Assembly: GCA_902766265.1 (NCBI GenBank) | Contig: CACXCY010000011.1 | Coordinates: 1 to 8,250 of the forward strand | Direction of reading: 5' to 3' | DNA from: an uncultured Bacteroidota bacterium | Lineage (GTDB): Bacteria > Bacteroidota > Bacteroidia > Bacteroidales > P3 | Length of the DNA: 8,250 bases | Shown here: piece by piece, positions 1 through 5,647 of the stretch | Layout of the letters: each line of letters begins with the position of its first letter | Position numbering within the stretch: position 1 is the first letter of the stretch | Made by a program: the position numbers and the translations under genes | Notes under the pieces: model-generated | Told to the model about the DNA's origin: nothing | The model's database searches: none | Seen by the model: the letters and a program-made list of their open reading frames with translations, nothing else

Positions 1-831
1 GCTGGTAATATTGGTGTCATCGTCTTTGGTATGGGTGCGGCTCACCTCGCTGTCAGAGCAGATACACATAGGGCGGATAGGCTTCTGGGCATCGAAGCAC
101 CATTCGCGGAGGGTCTGCCCCAAAAGGGCGATGCTGGGAACGAGGAAGAGTACCTTTCCTCGGCAGTCGGTCATCTGCTCGGCGATGCGGAGGGCGGTGA
201 AGGTCTTGCCTGTACCACAAGCCATAATGAGTTTTCCGCGGTCATGCTCTTTGTAATACTTCATGGCCTCATCGAGAGCATCTTGCTGATGTTGACGAAC
301 CTCCTTATGTTCGGTGATGGCCTTTGTGCCGCTGAGGCCTTTGTCCAACTCCTCCCAATCGACAGGCATCTCGGCCAACTCGGCGAGATGCAGCACGCTG
401 GCAGGTATTGCCTGGCCTATAAAACTTTCGGCAGCGTGGCTGGTGAATCCACCGTCGGTGGTATCAATCCAGAGTCGGAAACTGAAGAAATGCTGTTTGC
501 CTTCCTCGTCTTTGAATGCACGTGACGAAGTGGTGAGGAAGGTATCCACATCCCCTTTGTCAATCTTTGCGTCGGCACGATAGCATTTGCATTGTATAGC
601 CCAATAGTTGCCGTCGTTTGTTTGTGCCACAAGATCGATGCCCGAATCGTGGGCAGAAATACTTAGACGGTAGGGGAACTCATTCCAGAGCCACACTTGT
701 TTCAGTTCATTACAATAGGGTGGCAGGGTGTTCAACATAGCCTGCATGAGGCGTTCAAAACGGTTGCCCTTGTCGGCTTCTGAAAAAGATTGTTTGCGGT
801 AGTGGTTGATTACTTTCTCGAAATTACTCAT
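1..831 (-). CDS. N-terminal 277 codons of an Mrr-nuclease/SF2-helicase restriction protein (partial)
   Basis: The minus strand is open without a stop from the ATG at 829-831 to the window edge, exactly 277 codons. Residues about 20-140 look like an Mrr-type PD-(D/E)XK nuclease: D66 in GIDLV, then Q80-x-K82 in AIQCKCY, the D...QxK form used by Mrr-like enzymes. Residues 175-277 begin an SF2 helicase, with a Q-like stretch (VRQHQQDAL, 178-186), Walker A ACGTGKT (204-210) and motif Ia VLFLVPSIALL (227-237). This order, nuclease then translocase, is that of single-chain type ISP restriction enzymes (LlaGI/LlaBIII), in which a methyltransferase and a target-recognition domain follow. Those parts lie outside the window, so a methylase-less defence helicase is also possible. 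The start is the first in-frame ATG; no Shine-Dalgarno is seen. A promoter, a structured RNA and a terminator precede it. Confidence 0.85.
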   Translation of the reverse strand, partial: MSNFEKVINHYRKQSFSEADKGNRFERLMQAMLNTLPPYCNELKQVWLWNEFPYRLSISAHDSGIDLVAQTNDGNYWAIQCKCYRADAKIDKGDVDTFLTTSSRAFKDEEGKQHFFSFRLWIDTTDGGFTSHAAESFIGQAIPASVLHLAELAEMPVDWEELDKGLSGTKAITEHKEVRQHQQDALDEAMKYYKEHDRGKLIMACGTGKTFTALRIAEQMTDCRGKVLFLVPSIALLGQTLREWCFDAQKPIRPMCICSDSEVSRTHTKDDDTNITS

Positions 832-870
832 GATACTTGGTATTGAATGTTGTTTCACTTCCCAAGCACC

Positions 871-909
871 AAATAAAAAAACCGCGGACTTCTGTCTATT
901 GCTGCGGTT
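871..909 (-). terminator. Intrinsic terminator between structured RNA and helicase gene
   Basis: Read on the minus strand, AACCGC (909-904) can pair with GCGGTT (885-880) across an 18-nt loop. Seven T residues follow directly (881-875), then ATTT. It lies 40-80 bases before the helicase start codon and about 200 bases after the promoter at 1110-1140. It would therefore end a short RNA or attenuate the helicase transcript. The loop contains the 3' arm of the closing stem of the upstream hairpin, so both stems together would form a pseudoknot or compete. The stem is only 6 bp, so strength is uncertain. Confidence 0.55.
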
Positions 910-1009
910 CTGGACTACCTTCACTACAAACAAGAAAGCCCACGGATAGCACCGTGAGCGTTCTGCTTCCTTGTGTAGTGAAGTTGAAATTGTCCAGATT
1001 TCAGCAATA
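897..1009 (-). ncRNA. Highly structured RNA, about 113-nt imperfect hairpin, family not recognised
   Basis: Five consecutive nested stems account for about 39 base pairs: 897-904/1002-1009 (8 bp), 909-915/992-998 (7 bp), 919-928/974-983 (10 bp), 932-937/967-972 (6 bp) and 938-945/952-959 (8 bp), closing a 6-nt loop at 946-951. Internal loops are small (3-8 nt), apart from a 7-nt bulge at 960-966. Two pairs, 935-969 and 940-957, are A-C mismatches on the plus strand but U-G wobbles on the minus strand. That indicates the minus strand is the functional RNA. A consensus promoter lies upstream (1110-1140) and a terminator directly downstream (871-909), giving a transcript of roughly 230 nt. I considered a compact 6S-type RNA, a retron-like RNA and a helicase leader, and could not assign a family. 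Confidence 0.65.
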
Positions 1010-1106
1010 CTTGAAAAGCAAAAACGCTTCTAATTTATGTATTTGTTACTATTCTATCTTTCTATTTTATTCAGTTTTAATTACTTTTTATCATTTCATT
1101 TTCACG
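1010..1106 (-). other. A-rich transcribed leader with two tiny overlapping uORFs
   Basis: This is the stretch between the expected transcription start (about 1106) and the structured RNA. On the minus strand it is very A-rich and largely unstructured, except for a 4-bp hairpin AAGC-6 nt-GCTT (1029-1016). Two overlapping mini-ORFs occur near its 5' end: ATG-AAA-TGA (1099-1091) and a five-codon ORF encoding MIKSN (1094-1077). They may be chance in AT-rich DNA. No longer gene is supported here on either strand. Confidence 0.35.
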
Positions 1107-1109
1107 CTG

Positions 1110-1140
1110 CAAAGATACAAATCTTTTCTCAGTCAACAAA
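1110..1140 (-). promoter_or_regulatory. Bacteroidetes primary-sigma promoter for structured RNA/helicase
   Basis: On the minus strand, TTTG (1140-1137), a 19-nt spacer and TATCTTTG (1117-1110) match the TTTG-N19-TAnnTTTG consensus exactly. Transcription should start near 1106 and run toward the structured RNA and the helicase. No other consensus -7 box lies between here and 831 on this strand, so this is the probable promoter for both, with a leader of about 275 nt before the helicase ATG. Confidence 0.75.
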
Positions 1141-1155
1141 ATATTATTTCTCAAC

Positions 1156-1250
1156 GAAACTTGAAACCTGGGAGAGCATCCTCCCCCTCTCTCTTTAGGA
1201 GAGGGGGCTGGGGGGTGAGGTCCACTTGAAACCTGAAACTTGAAACCTGG
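1156..1250. repeat. GC-rich hairpin flanked by 16-bp direct repeats
   Basis: The 16-mer GAAACTTGAAACCTGG occurs at 1156-1171 and identically at 1235-1250. Between the copies lies CCCCCTCTC (1183-1191), a 7-nt loop and its perfect complement GAGAGGGGG (1199-1207). A further GAAACCT copy with the same CTTGAAACCT context is at 1224-1234. The arrangement resembles an intergenic dispersed repeat (REP/MITE-like) rather than a terminator, as no T-tract follows on either strand. No coding capacity is seen. Confidence 0.6.
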
Positions 1251-1283
1251 AATGAAGAATGTAGAACGTAGAATGTGAAATGC
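1249..1283. repeat. Degenerate 7-bp tandem repeat
   Basis: Five consecutive heptamers read GGAATGA, AGAATGT, AGAACGT, AGAATGT and GAAATGC. They directly abut the second copy of the 16-bp direct repeat. This is simple-sequence intergenic DNA of unknown role. Confidence 0.55.
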
Positions 1284-1330
1284 ACTTGTTTTCCATTTTC
1301 GGGGAGGCAAGTTTCGGGGGCAACCTAAAG

Positions 1331-1374
1331 TCAGAGTTATGTCAGAGTCACATCAGACCTACATCAGAGTTGCA
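1331..1374. repeat. Four 11-bp tandem units upstream of ackA promoter
   Basis: Four units of 11 bases each begin TCAGA: TCAGAGTTATG, TCAGAGTCACA, TCAGACCTACA and TCAGAGTTGCA, followed by TCGG. The period is about one helical turn, so the TCAGA cores lie on the same DNA face. The array sits 80-125 bases before the ackA -33 box. It is enclosed by TTTCGGGG (1312-1319, also at 1297-1304) and its complement CCCCGAAA (1400-1407). A regulator-binding array is an inference; a passive repeat is equally possible. Confidence 0.5.
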
Positions 1375-1455
1375 TCGGATTGTGCCGCTGTAAACTTTTC
1401 CCCGAAATAGCATCTTCCTTGGTTTCAATGTGTATACTAAAGTTTGTTCAGAAAG

Positions 1456-1488
1456 TTTGCTTGGTAACGGATTATTTTTGTATCTTTG
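1456..1488 (+). promoter_or_regulatory. Promoter of ackA
   Basis: TTTG (1456-1459), a 21-nt spacer and TATCTTTG (1481-1488) fit the Bacteroidetes housekeeping promoter. Expected transcription start is near 1492, leaving a leader of about 74 nt before the ackA ATG at 1566. No riboswitch-like fold was recognised in that leader. Confidence 0.75.
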
Positions 1489-1565
1489 AAAATTCAAAAT
1501 CGGATGCCTCTTGGCGACGATTGCGCATCTAAACATTGAATATTACAAACTTAATACATACTGAA

Positions 1566-2762
1566 ATGAAAATATTAGTTCTGAATTGCGGCAGTTCGTC
1601 CATCAAGTATCAGTTGATTGATATGGACAACAACGCCAAGGTGATGGCCAAAGGCCTCCTCGAACGCATCGGTCTCGAAATGGGTGAATTCACCCACAAG
1701 TACAATGGCGAGAAGCACTACGAGCAGCTCCCCATCCCCACCCATACCGACGGTATCAAAATCGTTCTCAAAGCTCTTACCGACCCCAAGATGGGCGTCA
1801 TCAAGGATCTCAAGGAGATTGGCGCTGTGGGTAACCGCGTGGCCCAGGGCGGCGAACTCTTCAAGGAGAGCTGCCTGGTGAACGACGATGTGATTGAGAA
1901 AATCAAGGGACTGGCCGACCTGGCTCCGCTGCACACTCCCGGAAACCTGGCGGGTATCTACGCTATGCGCGACGTGCTGCCCGGCGTGCCGCAGGTGGCT
2001 GTGTTCGACACCGCTTTCCATCAGACCCTGCCTCCGAAGGCCTATCTCTACGGCTTGCCCTACGAATACTACCAGAAATACGGCATCCGTCGCTACGGAT
2101 TCCACGGCACCAGCCACATGTATGTGGCCGAGAAGGCCGCAAAGATGGTGGGCAAAGACTGGAAAGACCTCAAGATTATCAGCTGCCACCTCGGTAGCGG
2201 TGCCTCCATCTGCGCTGTGGATCACGGCAAGTCGGTCGACACCTCGATGGGTATGACTCCCCTTGAGGGTCTTATCATGGGCTCCCGTCCCGGCGATGTG
2301 GACCCCGGCGCCCTGACCTACCTCATCGAGAAGGAGAACATGAGCTGGAAGGATGTGACCACCATGCTCAACAAGAAATGCGGCCTCGTGGGTATCAGCG
2401 GTGGCAAGCAGGATATGCGCGACATCCGTGCCGGCCGCGATGCCGGCGACGAGCGCTGCACCTACGCCTTCGATATGTTTGCCTACAGGGTGAAGAAATA
2501 CATCGGTGCCTACATGGCTGCCATGAACGGCTGCGACATCCTGCTCTTCACGGGCGGCATCGGCGAGAACGCCTGGTTCATGCGTCACCCCATCTTGGAG
2601 AACATGGACTTCCTCGGCATCAAAATCGATATGGAACTCAACGACAAGATTTCGGGCGACGACGCTGTCATCTCCACTCCCGACTCGAAAGTTACCACCA
2701 TCGTGGTGGCTACCGACGAGGAATTTGTCATTGCCAGCGACACCTATCGTTTGGTCAAATAA
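1566..2762 (+). CDS. ackA: Acetate kinase (acetokinase family) with altered active-site residues
   Basis: Interconverts acetate + ATP and acetyl-phosphate + ADP in the cytosol; in fermenting Bacteroidales it yields ATP from acetyl-phosphate. The 398-residue product has family length and numbers almost residue for residue with the Methanosarcina thermophila enzyme. Present are N7, S10 and S12 (LNCGSSSIK), R91, L122, H123, D148 (VFDTAFHQT), F179, H180 (GFHGTSH), P232, R241 (SRPGD), D283 (DMRD), the GGIGEN loop (330-335) and the ATDEE motif (382-386). Unusual are N90 and Q94 in GNRVAQGG (normally GHRxVHGG), A93 where V is typical, and S211 in HLGSGAS (normally HLGNGAS). The start at 1566 is preferred over an in-frame ATG at 1536 because family proteins begin MKILVLNCG. 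It is monocistronic, with its own promoter and a strong terminator. No pta gene adjoins it, unlike the usual pta-ackA pair. Confidence 0.95.
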   Translation: MKILVLNCGSSSIKYQLIDMDNNAKVMAKGLLERIGLEMGEFTHKYNGEKHYEQLPIPTHTDGIKIVLKALTDPKMGVIKDLKEIGAVGNRVAQGGELFKESCLVNDDVIEKIKGLADLAPLHTPGNLAGIYAMRDVLPGVPQVAVFDTAFHQTLPPKAYLYGLPYEYYQKYGIRRYGFHGTSHMYVAEKAAKMVGKDWKDLKIISCHLGSGASICAVDHGKSVDTSMGMTPLEGLIMGSRPGDVDPGALTYLIEKENMSWKDVTTMLNKKCGLVGISGGKQDMRDIRAGRDAGDERCTYAFDMFAYRVKKYIGAYMAAMNGCDILLFTGGIGENAWFMRHPILENMDFLGIKIDMELNDKISGDDAVISTPDSKVTTIVVATDEEFVIASDTYRLVK

Positions 2763-2787
2763 CGTGCTTCCGCACATCCCTATCCCC

Positions 2788-2824
2788 AACAGGGCATCCG
2801 CCAACGGATGCCCTGTTTCTTTCC
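2788..2824 (+). terminator. Strong intrinsic terminator after ackA
   Basis: A perfect 13-bp stem, 2788-2800 with 2805-2817, closes a CCAA loop and runs into TTTCTTTCC. It begins 25 bases after the ackA stop codon. The stem overlaps the region that a longer reading of the next gene would translate, which supports the downstream start of that gene at 2886. Confidence 0.85.
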
Positions 2825-2849
2825 TCCGTCGATTTTCTCCCCTTGCCGT

Positions 2850-2860
2850 GTAATAATTAC
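2850..2860. promoter_or_regulatory. 11-bp palindrome upstream of the OmpA-family gene
   Basis: GTAATAATTAC is a perfect palindrome with one central base, 26 bases before the start codon at 2886. No TTTG/TAnnTTTG promoter is visible between the ackA terminator and this gene. The palindrome is therefore the only candidate control site; it could be an operator or chance. Confidence 0.25.
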
Positions 2861-2885
2861 CGCACCCTTCCGTTTTTACAACGTT

Positions 2886-4811
2886 ATGAAACGAATACTT
2901 GCACTCCTTATCTGCCTGCTGCCCCTCATGACTCTGGCCCAACGCTACAGCACTTCCGACGCCAAAGCCATCAAACTCTACGAGAAAGGCAAACAGGCCA
3001 TCTATCAGTCACGTGGCGACGAGGCGACCAAATACTTCAAGCAGGCCCTTGAACACGACCCCCGCTTTGTGGAGGCCAACATCGTGCTGGCCGATTGGAA
3101 CCTCGACATGGGCCACGACGAGCAGGCCCGCCAGTACTACTATGCCGCTGTGAAGATAAACCCCGATTTCTACACCCAAGCGTGGTTTCAGCTGGGCGAG
3201 TTGGAACTCAAAGCAGGCAACTATTCCAAAGCCAAGGAGAACTATGAAACATTCCTGAAACGCGACAAGAAGAATGCCGACCGCCACACGGCGGCAAAAC
3301 ACGGCATCGCCTGTGCCGAATTCAGATCCTATGCAATAGCCCACCCTGTGGAGTTCCGTCCCGAGAATATGGGTAACGCAGTCAACTCCCGCGACGACGA
3401 GTACCTGCCGGCGCTCACCGTCGACGGACAGACGCTGATATTCACACGCCGCTTCCCCCGCACCCGAAGCACCATGCCTGGATTGGCTGAGGAGGAGGAC
3501 TTCTACATCACCACCTGCGAAGAGGGCGTCTGGAGCCAGGCGCAACGCATGAGCGAGCCCGTCAACAGCAACGACAACGAAGGGGCGCAATGCATCTCGC
3601 AGGATGGGCGCATCATGTTCTTCACCGCCTGCGGACGGCAGGATGGCGCAGGACGCTGCGACCTCTACATGTGTACGCGCAAAGGCGACAAATGGAGTGC
3701 TCCCCGCAACCTCGGTCCTGCGGTCAACAGCAGTGCCTGGGAGTCGCAACCCTCCTTCTCCATCGACGGCCGCACGCTCTATTTCGTAAGCGACCGGCCG
3801 GGCGGATACGGAGGTATGGACATCTGGAAAACGGTCTACGACAAAGGCGGCTGGGGCAAGCCCGAGAACCTGGGACCCACCATCAACACCAGCGGCAACG
3901 AGATGAGCCCTTTCATCCACTATGACGACCAGACGCTCTATTTCTCCAGCAACGGGCATGTGGGCATGGGCGGCATGGACCTGTTTGTAAGTCACAAGCA
4001 GAGCGACGGCTCGTGGAGCAAGCCCGTCAATGTGGGCTACCCCATCAATACCGGCGCCGATGAGACCAACCTCATTGTAAGCGCCGACGGTCACACGGCT
4101 TACTATTCCTCCGACCGCGAAGGGGGCTATGGACGGCAGGACCTCTATCATTTCGAGCTGCCTGTGGCGGCACGTCCCGTCGTCACCATCTGCATGAAAG
4201 GCATCGTCTACGACGAGAAGACCGGATCGCGGCTATCGGCAGAAGTCAAGGTGGTGGACCTCAGCACAGGGAAGACCGTGGCCACCACAACCTCCGACTC
4301 CCAGAAGGGCAGCTACATCATCAGCTTGCCCGCCCTGACCGACTACGCTGTGCATGTCAGCGCCAAGGGCTACCTGTTCTACTCCAAGAACTACAACCTG
4401 GAGGAAGGGGTGGCTGCCGACCGCACCTGGAGTCCCGACCATATCGACATCCCGCTGAAACGGCTGGAGAGTGGCGAACGCATAGCGTTGCGCAACGTCT
4501 TCTTCGAGACCAACCAATACACGCTGCTGGAGGCCTCACAAATAGAACTCAACAAGGTGGTGGAAGTGATGAAGAGCAACCCGACATTGAAGATAGAGCT
4601 TGGAGGCCACACCGACAATGTGGGCCGTCCAGCCGACAACCAGCGGCTCTCCGAACAACGGGCACGTGCCGTGTACGAATACCTGGTGGCCCACGGTGTT
4701 GCCGCCGACCGGCTCAGCTACAAGGGCTACGGAGAGACCCTGCCCGTGGCCGACAACAGCACCCCCGAGGGTCGCAGCCAGAACCGTCGTACCGAGATGA
4801 AAGTAATGTAA
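2886..4811 (+). CDS. TPR / PD40 beta-propeller / CRD / OmpA-domain envelope protein, PorE-like
   Basis: A 641-residue exported protein expected in the periplasm at the outer membrane. Residues 1-18 form a signal peptide (MKRILALLICLLPLMTLA, probable cut before Q19) with no proper lipobox around C10. TPR-like helices span about 24-145. Five PD40 propeller repeats are visible near 170-189, 230-249, 283-314, 337-367 and 390-421, the last three ending in GGMDIW, GGMDLF and GRQDLY. A carboxypeptidase-regulatory-like beta domain follows (435-525). The C terminus (535-641) is an OmpA peptidoglycan-binding domain with GGHTDNVG (573-580), LSEQRARAV (588-596) and the final NRRTEMKV. D577 and R592 are the expected diaminopimelate contacts. 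This domain order is that of Porphyromonas PorE, a T9SS component, although PorE is a lipoprotein. Bacteroidetes have several such paralogues, so the T9SS role is inferred. The stop is 10 bases before the sirtuin ATG, suggesting an operon. Confidence 0.88.
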   Translation: MKRILALLICLLPLMTLAQRYSTSDAKAIKLYEKGKQAIYQSRGDEATKYFKQALEHDPRFVEANIVLADWNLDMGHDEQARQYYYAAVKINPDFYTQAWFQLGELELKAGNYSKAKENYETFLKRDKKNADRHTAAKHGIACAEFRSYAIAHPVEFRPENMGNAVNSRDDEYLPALTVDGQTLIFTRRFPRTRSTMPGLAEEEDFYITTCEEGVWSQAQRMSEPVNSNDNEGAQCISQDGRIMFFTACGRQDGAGRCDLYMCTRKGDKWSAPRNLGPAVNSSAWESQPSFSIDGRTLYFVSDRPGGYGGMDIWKTVYDKGGWGKPENLGPTINTSGNEMSPFIHYDDQTLYFSSNGHVGMGGMDLFVSHKQSDGSWSKPVNVGYPINTGADETNLIVSADGHTAYYSSDREGGYGRQDLYHFELPVAARPVVTICMKGIVYDEKTGSRLSAEVKVVDLSTGKTVATTTSDSQKGSYIISLPALTDYAVHVSAKGYLFYSKNYNLEEGVAADRTWSPDHIDIPLKRLESGERIALRNVFFETNQYTLLEASQIELNKVVEVMKSNPTLKIELGGHTDNVGRPADNQRLSEQRARAVYEYLVAHGVAADRLSYKGYGETLPVADNSTPEGRSQNRRTEMKVM

Positions 4812-4821
4812 CAGATATAAT

Positions 4822-5517
4822 ATGCAAAAAGTTGTTATCCTTACAGGCGCCGGCATCAGCGCCGAGAGCGGCATCAGCACCTTCCGCGACAGCGACGGGC
4901 TGTGGGAGAAATACCGCATAGAAGACGTGTGTACCGTCGAGGCCTATGAACGCAACCCCCAGTTGGTGCTGGACTTCTACAATGCCCGTCGACGCGAGCT
5001 GTTCAAAGCCGAGCCCAACGAAGCACACCGCCAGCTGGTGCGCTTGGAGAAATATTACGACGTGCGCATCATCACCCAGAATATCGACAATCTGCACGAA
5101 CGCGCAGGGTCGACGAATGTGCTTCATCTGCACGGTGAGCTCAACAAGGGGCGCAGCGATATCAACGACAACGTCATTGTGGAGATTGGCGACCGCGACA
5201 TCCACATCGGCGACCGGGCGCCCGATGGCGCGCAACTGCGACCGCATATCGTATGGTTTGGCGAGGGGGTGCCCAATATCGAGCCCGCCTCCAAGCTCTG
5301 CGAAGAGGCCGATTTCTTTGTGGTCATCGGCACCAGCATGGCGGTATATCCTGCTGCCGGACTCATTCATTTTGTGCCCAACAACGTGCCCTGCTACCTT
5401 GTCGACCCCAAAACCGTCACCGTCAGCCGTCCGATAAAGATATACCAGGAGAAAGCCGGTACAGGGGTCAAAAAAGTGGTCGACGAGTTGATACAGCTGG
5501 CTCAACCGGAACCGTAA
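4822..5517 (+). CDS. cobB: Sir2-family NAD-dependent lysine deacylase lacking the zinc cysteines
   Basis: Cytosolic sirtuin of 231 residues that removes acyl groups from lysine using NAD, releasing nicotinamide and O-acyl-ADP-ribose. Seen are the NAD motifs GAGISAESGI (9-18) and TQNID (85-89), catalytic H104 in LHLHGEL, and VIGTSMAVYPAAGL (168-181). Y53 and R56 in FYNARRR match the YxxR acyl-carboxylate pair of class III sirtuins (SIRT5, E. coli CobB), suggesting desuccinylase/demalonylase activity besides deacetylation. Only three cysteines exist (37, 160, 191), and none form the CxxC pairs that normally bind zinc between the catalytic His and the HIVWFGE motif (142-148). The module is replaced by a short beta-rich segment (108-140). 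Bacteroidetes commonly carry such zinc-free forms, to my recollection. It is probably co-transcribed with the upstream OmpA-domain gene. The symbol is by family resemblance. Confidence 0.9.
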   Translation: MQKVVILTGAGISAESGISTFRDSDGLWEKYRIEDVCTVEAYERNPQLVLDFYNARRRELFKAEPNEAHRQLVRLEKYYDVRIITQNIDNLHERAGSTNVLHLHGELNKGRSDINDNVIVEIGDRDIHIGDRAPDGAQLRPHIVWFGEGVPNIEPASKLCEEADFFVVIGTSMAVYPAAGLIHFVPNNVPCYLVDPKTVTVSRPIKIYQEKAGTGVKKVVDELIQLAQPEP

Positions 5518-5583
5518 AATTGCGGAGCCGCAACGCAAACTGGCTTAATGGTGCCGTCTTAAAACTCGCGTCTAATTTCCATC

Positions 5584-5616
5584 TTTCTCCCAAATGAGAA
5601 AATATTGTTATCTTTG
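5584..5616 (+). promoter_or_regulatory. Promoter of the T9SS cargo gene
   Basis: TATCTTTG (5609-5616) is an exact -7 box. TTTC (5584-5587), 21 bases upstream, is a one-mismatch -33 box. Transcription should start near 5620, giving a leader of about 28 nt. Upstream, TTGCGG-AG-CCGCAA (5520-5533) is a small hairpin just after the sirtuin stop, but it has no T-tract, so it is not called a terminator. Confidence 0.65.
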
Positions 5617-5647
5617 CAACCTCAAACAAGCAATAAAAACATATCCT

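Noticed and set aside
31..525. 164-codon plus-strand frame in the left edge region
   Set aside because: The minus strand here encodes nuclease and helicase motifs continuously; the plus reading shows none.
897..1009. Retron or IS terminal inverted repeat
   Set aside because: No reverse transcriptase or transposase is in the window, and the arm mismatches are G-U wobbles on one strand, which favours RNA selection.
897..1009. 6S RNA
   Set aside because: Size is possible for a compact form, but the large central bubble of 6S is missing; internal loops are small. Not excluded without a covariance-model search.
837..1229. 130-codon plus-strand frame in the spacer
   Set aside because: It runs through the structured RNA, its terminator and the GC-rich repeat, with AT-driven composition and no promoter.
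1331..1374. CRISPR array
   Set aside because: Units of 11 bp without spacers are contiguous tandem repeats, not CRISPR repeats.
1575..2942. 455-codon open frame antisense to ackA
   Set aside because: It covers a clear acetate kinase with all family motifs. Its residues (His, Val, Ala, Gly rich, no motif) are what the complement of GC-rich third positions produces.
3009..4151. 380-codon open frame antisense to the OmpA-domain gene
   Set aside because: Shadow of a well-supported multi-domain gene; no recognisable domain of its own.
5520..5533. Terminator after the sirtuin gene
   Set aside because: The small TTGCGG/CCGCAA hairpin has no T-tract following it.
4714..5538. 274-codon antisense frame over the sirtuin gene
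   Set aside because: It overlaps a sirtuin with intact catalytic motifs and ends inside the upstream gene; no family resemblance.
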